A stretch of DNA of 64,000 bases from Styela clava (GCF_964204865.1 NC_135250.1:18839395-18903394); one strand, 5' to 3'; numbered from the stretch's first letter, positions 9,658-22,304 are shown. The notes: a model not told the origin generated them from the letters alone. Made by a program: numbers and translations.

Positions 9658-12600
9658 CTAAGAAGATGAATCGTCTGAAGAAGTTTGATAATTAGAATCA
9701 GAAGTTGAATCATTGTCAATAGATGACTCAGAGCTTGAAATGTCATTCTTCCTGGTGCGCACACACGTGCCAAATTTTTTGACACTGTTTCGAGCAGGCG
9801 TACTGTTTTTTCTGCTAGGGACAGTTTGCGCATATTGAATTGCTATAGAGTTATTTGTTTGGGACGCTATATTGTAGTTTGTTGATGGAGTGGTCAGACC
9901 AGAAGACTTGTCTTTGATATAACTATAATATGACACATCACTAGAGGCAGAAAAAAGTGCTGAGTTAGGTTTTGATAGAGGAGTAGAACGTATCGTATGA
10001 AAATATCTCTTAATATTGGTATCAGGTGGCGGAAGAGGTTTTCCTTTCTTGCGATCGGAGTTATTTGATCCATCGGATAATGAAACTCCACTGTCGTAAG
10101 AGCTAGAATCAGATTTTTCATCTTTTTCTTCAGAGACCTTAAAAACAATGTAATTTTTTATTCTCCAAATCATCACAAGCAAAAAAATATTATAATTAGT
10201 TTACACTATGTTCGCCAAATTATTACAACTAATAATAAAGTGTAGTCTGACCTCTTCTAATTTTGCAAGTTCCACCATGTTGTTGAATTCATCTTTCCAA
10301 CCCAACAATGTTAAAAATCTAAAAACAAAATTTAGAATTACACATCCATGTATCAGTGACACAACACTATAAAAATATCTTGACAAGGAATTACCTATTA
10401 AACGTATCAGTGAAGTCACCGGTAACTCCAACATCAAAAGCTCTTCGTTGACTTCGGCTCTTGAATGGACCAACTAGAGTTTTATTTAGTAGTAACCGAG
10501 GAGTATTCAATCTAACTGATGTTGTTAGACTGGCAAATGGTTCAACTTCAAGTGAAGTTCCCATGATGATTAAAAGATCACATTGTGGAAAATCTTTCAG
10601 GTAATAATAAAAACGTCTTGGTAGATCTTCTCCAAAAAATACAATGTCCGGTTTTACGATTCCCCAACAAAGTCCTGATGACTGACAACGTGGTATGATA
10701 CCATTCATCACTTTAATCTGTAATAAAGGCGTTAAAATGAGTCCGCATAGATTTCTCCCAGACATCAACTTCTATTGAAAAATACTACCGTAAATGTTGC
10801 ATTAATTGATTACTCAGTTTATTTCTGCACACAAATTCAGTCATGTTTAAAATGTCACATCACATCAAAAACCTTTCTTAGTTACTATATTGAGTCATGT
10901 TGTAGTTGTGTAAATGTAATGCCTTAACTTTAAAGTTCATCTAATAGCACATGGAAGTAATCAAGTGAGTGAAAAATTCAACAATATCAGAAATATCATA
11001 ATGATATCTGTATAGAAAACAGACAAAAGAGGGTGAAATTATAATATCCAAATGATAAATTGCTGGAACTGGCACCTATAAGCCTGCCCAAATTTTTCTG
11101 ATTGAGCCTCTATTTAATGTATAAAAAAAAGGATTTTTTGTCATCATTCATAGAAACAAAATAATGCAAATTGAAGATATAAATTCAAACTCGCCTTTAT
11201 ATCTTGTCCATTGTGCTTCTTCCCGCATTTAGTACAAGAAGCTGTAGAAAATGTTCCGTGGGCTTCAACTAACTTTTCAGAAGGAATGCCAGCAACTGAA
11301 ACAGAGGGTTAAATATTTGATAAGTTAAACTATGTTAAACTATATAAAATCATTCATTTTGCTTAATTTTGTGGTTAATGCTGGTGCCATCAAGCAGTGG
11401 TAGTGTAACAGCCATGGTGCTACAGTGGGCAGTTGCGTAAATCTGTCGCTGTGTACCCCCTGCCCATATAGTATAATGCTGTGAAACTGCTGAGCAAGCT
11501 TTTTGAACCTTTCAGAGCAAAACCCCACTAACTCGCTCAAAACCTACTCACACATAACCTACCATAAAAAATGCAATAATAACAAATAATAAGATGAGAT
11601 GAATTAGGATCACTTGTTAATATGCAGATACACAGCAAATACAAATTCCAGCAACATCATAAAAATTTTCATTAATCTTACTTCTTTCTAATCCATCAAT
11701 ATTTTGAGTATACATTCTCAATAATAATCCTTTATCATGAAGAAATTTAACAAAATGATGTGGTGTGCATGGTCTGTATTTTCCATCTGGATAAAGCTCT
11801 TTGGCAAGAGTAAAAAATGGTTTTGGATCATAATGAAAATATTCCATATCAAATATTGCAGTCGGTGAAGGAATCCTATATTTCTGAAGGTTGTCATAAA
11901 GACCTGTCCCTGGAGTCCTAAAGAATATAATAATAATAAATCAGATGATAATATGTTAATTGTCAAGTATTAGTCTTTAACAAAATCTAACTTCGAAACT
12001 TGGGAGATTGTAAGTAAGATTAAACCATTTAAACTAAAAAAATAGTCCCTTCTTTATATTGCGGTTTTTAAATGCCTTTCCCTCTAAACAAAGCTCTACA
12101 TATTAAGAAACCACTGCTGAGGTGTTATAGTTGACAAGGACCGGTTCGGTATTGTCTGCTCAATTTTTCACATCCAGGTGGATGTAGGATTTGAATCAGA
12201 GATTTTAACTTGCGATGCCATCACAGTTAAGATTTAACCACTAAACCACCGTGCCCTTATACTCAAACATGAATCTCGAACATACAGAACACACAAACAA
12301 ATTGAAAAGGATTATCAGTATCATTCAGACAATATCACTACTGGGAACTGATGAAGTGTTATCAAGTTAGAATATTGTCATTTTTTTGAAAATTTTATAT
12401 TGCTGGAGATGCAATTTCATTCTTCAATAAATCATGGGATTCAAACCATACTTAGTTTAGGTCGGATGAGATTCAATAACAGTTCCTATATCACTCAAAA
12501 AAATTCCTATGCTCAATTCAGGCTTACCTGAAATCAGGAATTCCACTCCCAGTACTTATGCCAGCTCCTGCCATTACAATAATATTTTTTGCTCTGCCTG

Positions 12601-13909
12601 ATGTGATAAGTCTAGCGATGTTTTCCAAATTATATTTATTTGAATCAGAATTCTTAGATCCCTTTTTTCCACTGCTATCAGTAGAGAAGTGACGTTTCGG
12701 TTGTCTGTTAATCAATAAAAAAGAAAATTAGTTGGAAATTTTGCCATAATTCCATTCTTATCCAATTTTCACTCTTTGTAATAATCATGGCAATGATACA
12801 TAATAAAAATAAATCTAAATTGTTCCAAAAAACTAATATAATATAAGATTTTCTAGATCCCCACAATATGCATTAAAGGGAATTGAAAAAAATCCCAATC
12901 ACCTTGCTCTATTTTCTGAAGGTTTTGCATCCTTTGTTATTGATAGATTTGAAAAAGCATCAATAAGTGCAGTGCCCTGTGGGGAAGAGTTATTGACAGC
13001 ATTTTGCAATGAACTTTTATTTCTTTCACGTAATGATGTATGATTGGGAAGTTTGTTGGGGGGCAGTTGGTTACTTACTGACACTCGTTTCCTACGCTGA
13101 AAAATATAAAAAAATGAGTCAAACAGATAAATACGTACTATGTAATCAATATCTAATAGCAGTCTTGGCAAATAGTTCAGAGGTCACGCGTTTGAAATTT
13201 TTATTTTTCAAGCAGGCACTTACAACCTTGCTTCGAGTAAATATGAAATAAATAGTGCAATGCTAATCTTGGAGTTTTGGCAAGCGGAAACAAAAATTAG
13301 AAAATCTATCGGTGAATGGAAATGTGTGAGTTTCAACAAAATTTCCATGTGCATATAATTTTTTCAACACCTTGTTTAATATTGAATGTACTTTAAGTGA
13401 AATTAACAAAGTACTTGATAAAATGCTTGTCATCAGAATTAACTTACTTCACTTTTGAAGAATATAAAAACTTGAAAAAGAATCTTTTATAATAAATGTT
13501 ACATGTTTAGCAAATAAATATTCTTTTATAATAAATGTTACATGTTTAGCAAATAAATAAAAATTCTGTTTCTTCCACCTGCTTCTGTTGATTCGCAGGA
13601 GGATTTGAGACAGATCTCTTAACTTTATCGCCATGTTGTTTATCAGTTTCTTTTACAGGTGGAAGAGTTGTTTTTGCTCTGATCTTTTTACCTAATGGGT
13701 CAGAATAAAAAAATAAATGAACACAGAAGATATTAATCTATTTATATTGAGTCAGGTTTGTTTTAATTGATTTAATCCTATTCTGCCCAGTATGCTGAAG
13801 CCAGATTAATACCTAGTGATAAGAAAAATTACAAATTAATAACTGATTATGACAATTTTGAGTTCTTAAAATTATGATTTCTACCCTTTTTCTTGTGAGA
13901 CTTTGCCAT
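9658..13909 (-). CDS. SIRT3-like: NAD-dependent protein deacylase, SIRT3/SIRT2 class I sirtuin, nine exons
   Basis: Predicted exons 5' to 3' on the minus strand: 13909-13885, 13691-13579, 13096-12903, 12704-12528, 11917-11682, 11295-11195, 10717-10395, 10318-10252 and 10137-9658. All phases close, giving 571 aa. The enzyme removes acyl groups from lysine using NAD+. The core spans about 130-410. It has GAGIS at 157-161 and GSGIPDFR at 163-170. It also has TQNID at 240-244, catalytic His261 in [16 protein letters not shown] and [12 protein letters not shown]. Zinc ligands are Cys269/272 and Cys293/299; the second pair is spaced C-x5-C instead of the usual C-x2-[14 protein letters not shown] and NIDGLER favour SIRT3 and GLYDNL favours SIRT2. 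The start MAKSHKKK is basic without an obvious mitochondrial presequence. A 159-residue Ser-rich tail follows the core. One intron (11194 to 10718) fits only as GC-AG. Confidence 0.9.
12130..12260 (-). mobile_element. tRNA-derived SINE in a sirtuin intron
   Basis: On the minus strand the sequence begins near GGGCAC (12256). It has an A-box-like TGGTTTAGTGG (12248-12238) and a B-box-like TGATTCAAATCC (12198-12187), spaced as in a tRNA promoter. The fold is too degenerate for a real tRNA. It sits in the intron between the GIPDFR and [10 protein letters not shown] exons. The downstream end is not sharply defined. Confidence 0.65.
13483..13559. repeat. 39-bp tandem duplication in a sirtuin intron
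   Basis: Two adjacent near-identical 39-bp units, each containing ATAAATGTTACATGTTTAGC, lie just downstream of the second sirtuin exon. They produce a repeated peptide in an unspliced frame that should not be taken as protein. Confidence 0.8.
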
Positions 13910-14087
13910 AAAATTCGCCACTCCAATCAGATGAAAATATTAATATCCATACAGCACGGTACAGTAACTATACTGCATTAACTGATGGGAAGTCTACTTT
14001 GCTGGTGGTCTACTCCAAGATGAGAATAAACATCACAAAACAAAACCCCATTAAATACGAATGAAAAATTGTACGTAGCCTAACCCC

Positions 14088-14252
14088 AACCGCAGCAAGT
14101 GCAGTTTTAAGTATTCTGTGGCGTCTGTAGCTGCCGCAAAACCATGGCGGCATTTCCATACCATGGCCGCTACGGCCAAACCTATGGCGACTGACTTTTT
14201 AGCTGCCACAAACCAATGACGATATCCTAAGCGGTAAGAACTGCGCCTCAAC
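14088..14252 (-). repeat. Inverted, internally deleted copy of the 2314-2765 repeat
   Basis: The reverse complement matches GAGGCGCAGTTCTTACC at 2315 and then 2636-2765, skipping the part that holds the telomere-like tract and the 18-bp palindrome. It lies upstream of the first sirtuin coding exon. The 104-aa frame across it is repeat-derived. Confidence 0.7.
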
Positions 14253-14455
14253 CGCGGCTCTACCCCAGACTGCACGCCAGCGCTCCGACACACACCACGC
14301 ATGACAGCAGTGACTAAAGCAGAGCGATCCCGCGCGATTTTTTCAGATAGGTCCCGAAATCCCAACTTAGACGGACTTGGTTCTTTGACAATAGTACTAG
14401 GCCAACTTGAATTGCAAGTTATTCAAATATAACAATTCATAAAATGAGTGTCAAA

Positions 14456-15340
14456 AGAAAAATGACAGAGAATTTTATGCTAACTGCGAGGAAATGTATT
14501 TCTTTGCCCACAACAATGATAAACCACAATGTCTGGTGTGCTTTCAAGTAATATCTGTTGCGAAAGAGTATAATTTCAAGGGCATTACCAAGGGCAATAC
14601 CAAACACGGAAAAAATACGGAAAATGTCACGGTACTTCTCGGGAAGCAATTTTGAAACAACTAAAGGGTAACTTCTTGAAGCAAAAAAAAATATCATCGT
14701 CAATTTTTCCAAGAATGATTCAACCAACAACCCTGAAAACATCATATGAATTCGATTAACGATCGCCAAACATGGTAAGGCTTTTCGTGACGGGGGAATC
14801 ATAAAAGAATGTGCAGTTAAAATGGTCTTTTTTGGGGGGGGGGTCTTTATCTCGCTTTATCGCTTCTGTCGTTGGTGAATATGAAGGTTTTAAGAAGTGT
14901 GCATGTATTGTAACAGATGGTGTCAGGTTAATGGCAGGGAGGATCAATGGCCTGGTTGCTATTTTTTCTAGAGTAACGAAATTTCCAATTTTGTCCAGAA
15001 TAAAATAGGAGAGACTCCTGAATACATTATTCAGTTGAATGATGAAAGGTTTTTCTGTTCATTGGCGTTATTGACTGATATTGCTAATCACTTGAACATC
15101 TTAAACATGGTGTGCAAGGTAGGAAACAAAACATATCTCAATTGGATGGACACGAAAGCTTTCGCAAGAAACTTCAAATCAACTGGAAATTGATACTGAG
15201 TCTCAACCATTCCATATCCAATATTGTATTTCAACAATATATATATGATGTGAACTGCAATCGGATCTTTTTCTTTTGCCAAGGAAAAATGAGAATTACG
15301 ACAACTTCTGGAAGCTCGTCAGTTTAGAAGAATTTGCACA
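14456..15340 (+). pseudogene. Degenerate hAT transposase (ZBED/GTF2IRD2-like)
   Basis: Translated in shifting frames, the plus strand carries recognisable pieces in order. A BED-like start (EFYANCEEMYFFAHNNDKPQ, then CLVCFQVISVAKEYN) covers about 14470-14580. IAKHGKAFRDGGIIKEC covers about 14760-14810, IVTDGVRLMAGRINGLV lies near 14910, and LTDIANHLNILNM lies near 15070-15110. QGRKQNISQLDGHESFRKKL follows near 15115. These match the ZBED5/GTF2IRD2/SCAND3 class of hAT transposases. Several frameshifts and stops separate them, so it is inactive. A relative of this element may have moved the many hAT MITEs here; that is inference. Confidence 0.75.
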
Positions 15341-15608
15341 GAAGGAAGGCGGATAAAAAGTGACGTACAAAACAAAATAGCTGTTGAAACGTTGGATGCC
15401 TGCTTACGATTGTCGACTACAGAAATCAATGTTTGTGCTTTATATATCTTCCATAAAAAAACAGTTCTCATGCTTATTGTAAATATTAATAGGAACATTG
15501 CAAATTATTTTAGATTGAAATTTGTATTGAATTGCTATAAATATATATAGTTAACATTTTACACAGACATATCTCAGATAAATTTCTCAAATTTTAATGT
15601 ATAGCAGT

Positions 15609-16948
15609 CAGTGTTTCCCAATCCGAGTCCGCGGTCTCAAATGAGTCTCAACTCAAATGAGCATTTGAATGAGTCCGCAACCAGTCAGAAAATCAGCCAC
15701 GTTACGATTTCCGTTAGAATTTACATAAAACATAAAAAGCAAGTTTAGTCACATAACATTAAACGAGTCAATAATTAATTACTGGTTACTGAGTATAGAA
15801 TCGGACATAAGTTCGAATATTCAACTATTAGAATAGCAATTTAGTATTCGAAAATTTGGTAACAGGTGACGCGATAGGTCACTTGCGCCTAATCAGACGA
15901 TTGGATTTCACAACTTACTTGCAGATTTTCGACGAAAACACGAATCTGCACACGCTTCGACAGATACCTAAGTGGTGTTTCTCGCGAGTTCTCACAACGA
16001 AAAATAATATTTTTTTGGTTGGTGTCAATGGTGGCAAACCAAAATTTTAAATTGAGAAGCGGCACTACAAAATACTAAAAAAACAAAACGAATACCACCA
16101 TAAGTTTTGTTTTATAATGGTCCGCGACCGATTAAAAACGCTTTTTAGACATTGCAAATCTCAAAATTTTGGATGCTACCGTAACCAGGGCATTTTCCCT
16201 TAGGATTCTTTGCTTTACTGCCTCCACATTGCCACACACAGTACTGCCGTATGTGTTGTAAGAACAGCTCAGATCTGACGAATTCACAAAAATACGAATC
16301 AAAACAAAATATAATCGGGCACTTTACATGGCACAATATAATCGGGCATTTCAGTGTTCACGGATTGTCATCATATTTTCTGAGTAGTATTGCTTTTATT
16401 TCGTCAACACAACCGCAGATTAAAATGATCACAATAAAATTAATAATAATAAACCGTGGCGTTGAATATGTATTTTTGATTTACTAATATACTTTAAATA
16501 TTTTTTTAATAAGTACTAAATCAAGTTGTACTTTCTGAAAATTTATAGCAGATAGTAGGATTTTTCTAACGGCGATAACAAATTCGCAAGAACGCAAAAA
16601 ATATGTATCAAAACTAAGTATAATCGGGCAATATATTCTCACAATATTATGTTCACAGATTGCCATGGTATTTTAGAGCAGCAATGCTTTCATCTTGTCG
16701 TAATTCGACGCAACCGCGAATTACCATGAACACAATCAAAATAGAAATACATTTTACATTCTTGTCGTTATTATGGATTGAATATAGTGCGACAGAAAAG
16801 GCCATTGTTGAAATTCGTTAAAATTCTGTTGTGTTTGGTTTTATTGCTTCTTCGCACAGAGTACGGTTGCAATAAACGAACCTCGAGTTTGCAAAAGTTT
16901 TCGCCGGTGAGAAAATAGTCCGCGTCCAAAAAAGGTTGGGAAACGCTG
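15609..16948. mobile_element. hAT-like element, CAGTGTTTCCCAA family (copy 1)
   Basis: The left end reads CAGTGTTTCCCAATCC and the reverse complement of the right end reads CAGCGTTTCCCAACC, typical hAT-type inverted termini 1.34 kb apart. No transposase frame remains. A second copy covers most of 56582-58341 and is interrupted there by another element. I could not find a matching 8-bp duplication at the flanks, so one boundary may be altered. Confidence 0.7.
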
Positions 16949-16979
16949 GACTATAGCTCTTCGGCTTTATTTTAGGCCA

Positions 16980-17025
16980 GACAAAAATGAAAACTTCCGC
17001 GGGCGATATGTCCAGCTCATCACTG
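16980..17025. mobile_element. Terminal fragment of the CAGTGATGAGCTG hAT family
   Basis: The sequence ends TCCAGCTCATCACTG at 17025, the same terminus as the 853-1291 element. No partner end is visible. From here to 17477 there is no recognisable gene. Confidence 0.5.
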
Positions 17026-17477
17026 ATTAGCCCCCACGGGCTTCAAACCCGTGCAGGATAATCGAAGGGTGGATGGCACGCGTAGGCCTATATCCAACGC
17101 TTAGAACGAACGAACCGGTGTTTTCGTTTAGGCGGGATTTCTTTTCATTATCTGAACCTTTAATTAAAGTAGCCGCACTTGATCAAATTCGTTGTCATGC
17201 TCATATTGTCACAGGTTGTTTTACTGTGGTTGTTACATCAGAAGACCCAACATTCCGGATTGATTATTAATCGTAAACAGCAACTCGACATTTTAAATAG
17301 CAAGAGTAGAAGTAGCATACACAGGTAAAATCAGCCAAACTTGAGCTTGGTAAATGAAGACGAGAGCGAAATATATTTGCTCTCGTTTCGTATCCCCAAC
17401 CCACTGTCCCATCTCTTTTACATTCCTATCCTCGAAACACTGCCTATCTGCCTCAACCTGCCTATTCTCATACGTCC

Positions 17478-17722
17478 ACGAAACAAGCCTATAATGTTGG
17501 CGGCATTCGCGACATATCATTATGAGTATATTTGAAAATGAAACAAACGTATAGCTTAAGTGAGTGTGAATGATGACAAAAATGTTTGAATTCTTCGAAA
17601 GACCCTTATTTACATCATTTGCCAGGCCATTTGAACTTAGGCTGCAATCCCAAATGGTAAATATTCACCATAATTGGTAGCTCAATATGCTACTAGGAGC
17701 AGAAGCACGGATAGAGCGATTT
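17478..17722 (+). repeat. Left arm of a ~245-bp inverted repeat
   Basis: This arm matches the reverse complement of 22305-22550 across about 245 bp, including AATGAAACAAACGTATAGCT, GTGAGTGTGAATGATGACA and TTGCCAGGCCATTT. Just outside it, 17390-17470 matches one unit of the minisatellite at 22700-23320, so the homology extends outward on both sides. The enclosed 4.6 kb holds a hAT element and a dead LINE. Confidence 0.8.
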
Positions 17723-17823
17723 TAAAAATATTAACACATGCAAACAGTTAAATTAATAACACAACTTCCACCCTGGACGTCCGTGTATGCTACGTATAAC
17801 GTAGCATTTACTTCCGTCTAGAA

Positions 17824-20152
17824 CAGTGATTCTCAAACTAGGATGCGGCTCTCAACAACCTTTCCTGCGGCTCTCGTTAATGCTTTAAAAATTAATTATT
17901 TTCAGAGAAAATTTTCATTAAAAACTAATCATTGACTCGAAATTAAAATGCTGAAGTCTATTAGTTAGTCGAATGAATTTCCCGTGTTTATATGCGTAGC
18001 GTTGACTAACCTACAAGATGCAATAGTGACGCAACAGTAAGCGTTTCTCAGACACTCGTACACTTTTCACTTGGCAAGATTTTAGACATGGCTGTAATCA
18101 TTGGCTTGCTTCCGTGGATTTTCAGTGTTTGTCGCATTCCCGGATATTATTTATAAATCAAATAACTCAATGATTATTTTAATCCTAGAGCATTTTAATT
18201 TTGTTCCAGTAATCGAAAATAGTCCCGAAATATCTGGCGATCATCTCAAGCAGTTACTGCACTTTGCATCCTTCGCGATTACGACCCGCTTTGAAAAACT
18301 TATTAGAAATCGAAGCCAAATTAAATGGCTGTTAGTCTAGATTGGGCAAAATCTAACCTTTTTTGAAATCGAATAACTTGAATATTTTTTAAATACATAA
18401 CAGGGATCCAGAACGTCAGAGATCGATACACCATTTAGAAATTGATAGAAACATTGAAAAGTCGGCAAAAAAGCGTTTTTTTTTATTGGTTAATGGTTGA
18501 TTTCATCATAATCTCTGATTGTCTTTGTCACCGCGATCGTTTTGGCGGCGATATCCTAAAGTTTGTATTCTATATTCCCGCCCTTTTTCGTTTTTTGCAA
18601 GAATAAGCGGTCGCCGAATATCGATGTTTCATATTTCTAGTATACCCTTGCGTTCACATCAGCGACAGCTGTTGAATACATTAAGGGCTGATTTTCTAAA
18701 CCGAATTAATTTTATTATGAGTTTTATTCCCTGTCCTGGATTTGATCTTCCTTATCAACGCTTGTAAATTAACCGTGCCTGTTTGAAGTGAACGGTAACC
18801 GAGATGCAGATATTATTTAAAACGATACTTGAGTTTCTCGTGCTTTCCTATGGTGTTCGTGTTATTTTAGTATTAGATAGATAAACCTAGCAAATTTACG
18901 ATTGCGTGAATCCTGAATGTTGATTTTAAAAGAGCGATTAAAGAAATTGGCAATAAAGGCATTCCTAGGCCATTGTGCCTAATCGGGGGTCAGACGCTAA
19001 TTATACCTAATTCTCTAAAGTTTTAAGGGTTTTTTTTTTCAACAAAACAACACCCCGATGGTTATTATAGCTAAAATACTTACTGAGTAATGCTCAATTT
19101 TCTTTACGGAATTTGCAAATTCACCACTTCACTTAATGATTTTGATTATGTCATGCTATAAGACTTAATTAGTACTGCCCAATTGCTTCGAAATTTACCA
19201 ATTGTAATCATTTTCGATGATAATAGACGCAACAACTCGTGAACGAGTCAGTGTGCATTGTCACAACGAAATTCACGATTAATTTTACGTTTTACTCTTG
19301 GCTCAGCGGCCATGTATGGTCGAGTACAATGTTACATATTCGAAACATCACTTGGCCAAGGATGGAAGGGATCACTAAAGAGCTAATACAAAGTGCTTTA
19401 AAGGGAGTAGGATTATGACATTTCTTATCTGGTTACAATTTAATGAGTGTTTTTCATACAAGTAACTCATACCAGCTTTTGGAAAAACTTCTGGTCATTT
19501 TTAAATCCATGCTATTTACATAACTAGAGTTTTCTAACGATCTAAAATTGCCTTTTTCACAATGAAACACCGAAAAGTCATTTTAACATTTAATTTCAAT
19601 CAACTTTATGTTCGGTAACGCACGAAATGGCTAATGATATGTCACCAAGCATGCGGTGTTTAAAATCTGGGAAATTTATTTTAAATACCTAATCTGATTT
19701 GACGTTTCTAAATTTACGGAACGGTCGATACGTTTTTTTTTTTGCAAAATAATGAATTGAAACGATACGTTAAGTGCGAAGATAAGCATATAACACCATA
19801 ACGCAAAAACAACGACTTTTCAAATTTGTCTTTTTTTTCTGATAGCGAGCGGCGTAGGGAAATTTCGCACAATTCACGATTGAGTTGGAGACCGCGAGTT
19901 CGGTGTCCAAGCAGAGCGGCGCAGGTCACGTGGTACCGGATATTCGAATAGTAAAATGGCATTCGAATATTTTATTAATCGAATATTTTGCCCAGCTCTA
20001 GTTACTAGGTGTGTTATTGTTACGAGGACTTGGTATTTTAAATACGCGCTTAAGGTTTGTTGTTATTTTACCTTGCGTTGCTTGTGTGCGGCTCTTCACA
20101 GCTTTGAGGTTTGAAATGCGGCTCTGAGACTAAAAAAGTTTGAGAACCACTG
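17824..20152. mobile_element. 2.3-kb hAT-like element, CAGTGRTTCTCAAACT termini
   Basis: The left end reads CAGTGATTCTCAAACTAGG and the reverse complement of the right end reads CAGTGGTTCTCAAACTTTT, both followed by GCGGCTCT-like sequence. The flanks GTCTAGAA and GTCTGGGG agree at 5 of 8 positions, consistent with an old duplication but weak. No open transposase frame survives. The internal part 18470-18960 has a diverged relative at 49590-50040. Confidence 0.75.
18470..18960. repeat. Internal repeat related to 49590-50040
   Basis: Landmarks shared with 49590-50040 in the same order and orientation include GATTGT...TTTGTCA...CGATCGTTT and TGGCGGC/CGGCGGC. They also include GGATTTGATC[CT]TCC and TTGTAAATTA. 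This shows that a hAT-internal sequence is dispersed in the window. Confidence 0.6.
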
Positions 20153-20240
20153 GTCTGGGGGATTAGATGGTATTGCTGGGATTATGCTCCCGCTTATGGG
20201 AGGTGTGTAAAGGGGGATGTGTCCGACTTACATATGGCAT

Positions 20241-22280
20241 TTAACACGTTTGATGTGATTGTATGGCATTTCTCCAGTTACTTGGAAGTTCGTATGCTTC
20301 GTTGGTCCCGTGGTTGATCTCGATTTGGTCCATGTGGTTGATAAATTTACTAATAACCTTATGTTGGATCTTGTGTATGTCACTTGTATTAAAATAACTG
20401 TTGTTCCTATCGAAAAGAATTTTCATGTTTATTATTTCAAGTTTTAATATTGCGAATATCTTTAGCACCACCACCTTATTTTGTCCCTCATATGTGTTAT
20501 CGAAGATAGCTTGACGACCTATACTCAGGGTTTTTCCGGTTATGATTTGCGTACTTTGGACGATTGAGTTATGGATTTTAACGTATGTTGAACAGGTAAG
20601 AAATATGTGTGGGGTTGTATCAGTGGGTCTTTTACAAAATTGACAGCCTGGTGCTTGGGGTTGAAAGTGTCCAACGTTTGGTAGCAGGCCGTATCTCCAC
20701 TTCCTGTGTCCGAATGGATACGCATCTCGTTTTATTCTATACGATATGTCTCGCTCATTGTTTGTGAAATGAGTCCTCAAGTATGGGCTTAGAAGATTGA
20801 TTTCAGACCAATCCGTGGTTTCTGTTTGGCTGTACTCGTATAATTTGTCTTGCAACCTCCGATAAATGAATTTCACATTCGCATCCTCCCATTCATTTGG
20901 GTTTTTAAGTCCAATATCTGGCTGATATTTAAAATATGCCGCCAGCGAGCGTCAATTTGCACCGCATGGGGAAACGAATTGCTATAAAGGGATTCTTTCA
21001 TCGTTTTCAACCTCGGGCCTAGGGTGTAGAGGCCTTCGAGGTGCCAGAATTGGCTTGGCTCTTCCATGTTGTAGATCGTTAAAAGTTTTTGGAATAGACA
21101 TGCGTGTGATTTCAATTTTACGTCTATCATGCCGATTCCGCCCTTCCTTATTGGTAGGAGCATTGTTTTGCGGTGTAATGGCTCAATGTACTCTGGGTGC
21201 CACAGATATTTGAATAAAATGGATTGTAATTTGTTCAGATGGTATGCTGATGTTGCCCGAGTTCTCGCTTCCGGGAGTATTAGGGGTGTGGCGAGAGACT
21301 GAATTAAAGTTATTTTGCCATACCATGTAACGTGGCGTGATTTGGCGTTGTTTAGAACTTGTGTGATTTTGCGAGCCTTTTCATCTTGGACTTTATATTT
21401 AACCTCTGCCCCGTAGTGTACCCCCAAGATTTTAACGGTATCTCGCCAGTATTTCTCTAACCAAGTGCCCTCTAAACGCCGTTTCGCCTCTTCGTTTATA
21501 CATAGAACTTGGGATTTTTCCATGTTTAGAGCTTGACCGGTAGCTTGCTGGAAGAAACTGAACTCTTTGAAGACAAGGTTCAAAAAGTAGGGCGTAGTTG
21601 CTATCAGGTTAGTGTCGTCGGCGAATTGTTCTATTTTTTCTTCATATTTTCCAAGTTTGATGCCCCTGATGTGATTGTTTTTCGTTTCCGCCCTCGCGAT
21701 TGGCTCGACATTCAGTGCGTAAAGTAACATACTTAGCTGGCAGCCCTGTCGAATTCCTCTTACAATGTAGACTTCAGGTGTGAAGGTTCCATTTATTTCT
21801 ATAGTTGTATAGTACCTCTGATGTCCGAGTAGAAGGCTTTTATTAGATTACTTATTCTTGTTCCGACCCCGATTTTTTCTAGCAACTTATATATAAAACT
21901 ATGATTGACCGTGTCGAATGCTTATGCTGTTAGAATATATGTTGGAGTTTGATTTTTTCTGGAATATCTAATTAGGCTTTCTATATTTCTATGGATATCT
22001 GAAATCTGTCTGTTTAGGATGGAGGATTTTTGGGCTGGGTGGATTATTTGAGCGAGTTTATGGCGAAGGCGGTTTGAGATGATTTTGGCAAGTATTTTGT
22101 AATCGAGGTTCAAGTTCGATATCGGTCTCCAGTTCTAGTTGTTTGCGGCACTGCCCTTTTTGTATATGAGGATGACCCTCGCGCGCTTCCAACTACTTGG
22201 TATTTTTCCAAATAAAAGAACGTTGTTTAGAACCTGGAGAAATTGGTTTTTGATATTTGACCAAATGTGCTAATGTTTTT
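20241..22280 (-). pseudogene. Dead L1-like LINE, 3' part of ORF2
   Basis: On the minus strand, pieces of a reverse transcriptase appear in order: SSWKRARVILIYKKGS, NWRPISNLNLDYKILAKI, AFDTVNHSFIYKLLEK, GIRQGCQLSMLLYALNVEP, EQFADDTNLI and an L1-like thumb region. A C-terminal knuckle follows (CQFCKRPTDTTPHIFLTC). Stops lie just before NWRP and in the KAFD motif (the K codon reads TAA, about 21926). Frameshifts occur near 21815 and 20875. It is 5' truncated and dead. The FADD-type active site and the 'LYALNVEPIARA' region place it near L1/Tx1. Confidence 0.85.
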
Positions 22281-22304
22281 AAAACAGCCTTATTCGTGCT
22301 TTTG

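Noticed and set aside
13449-13634. 61-aa frame with a repeated peptide
   Set aside because: It reads through a real sirtuin exon in the wrong frame and then a tandem intronic repeat.
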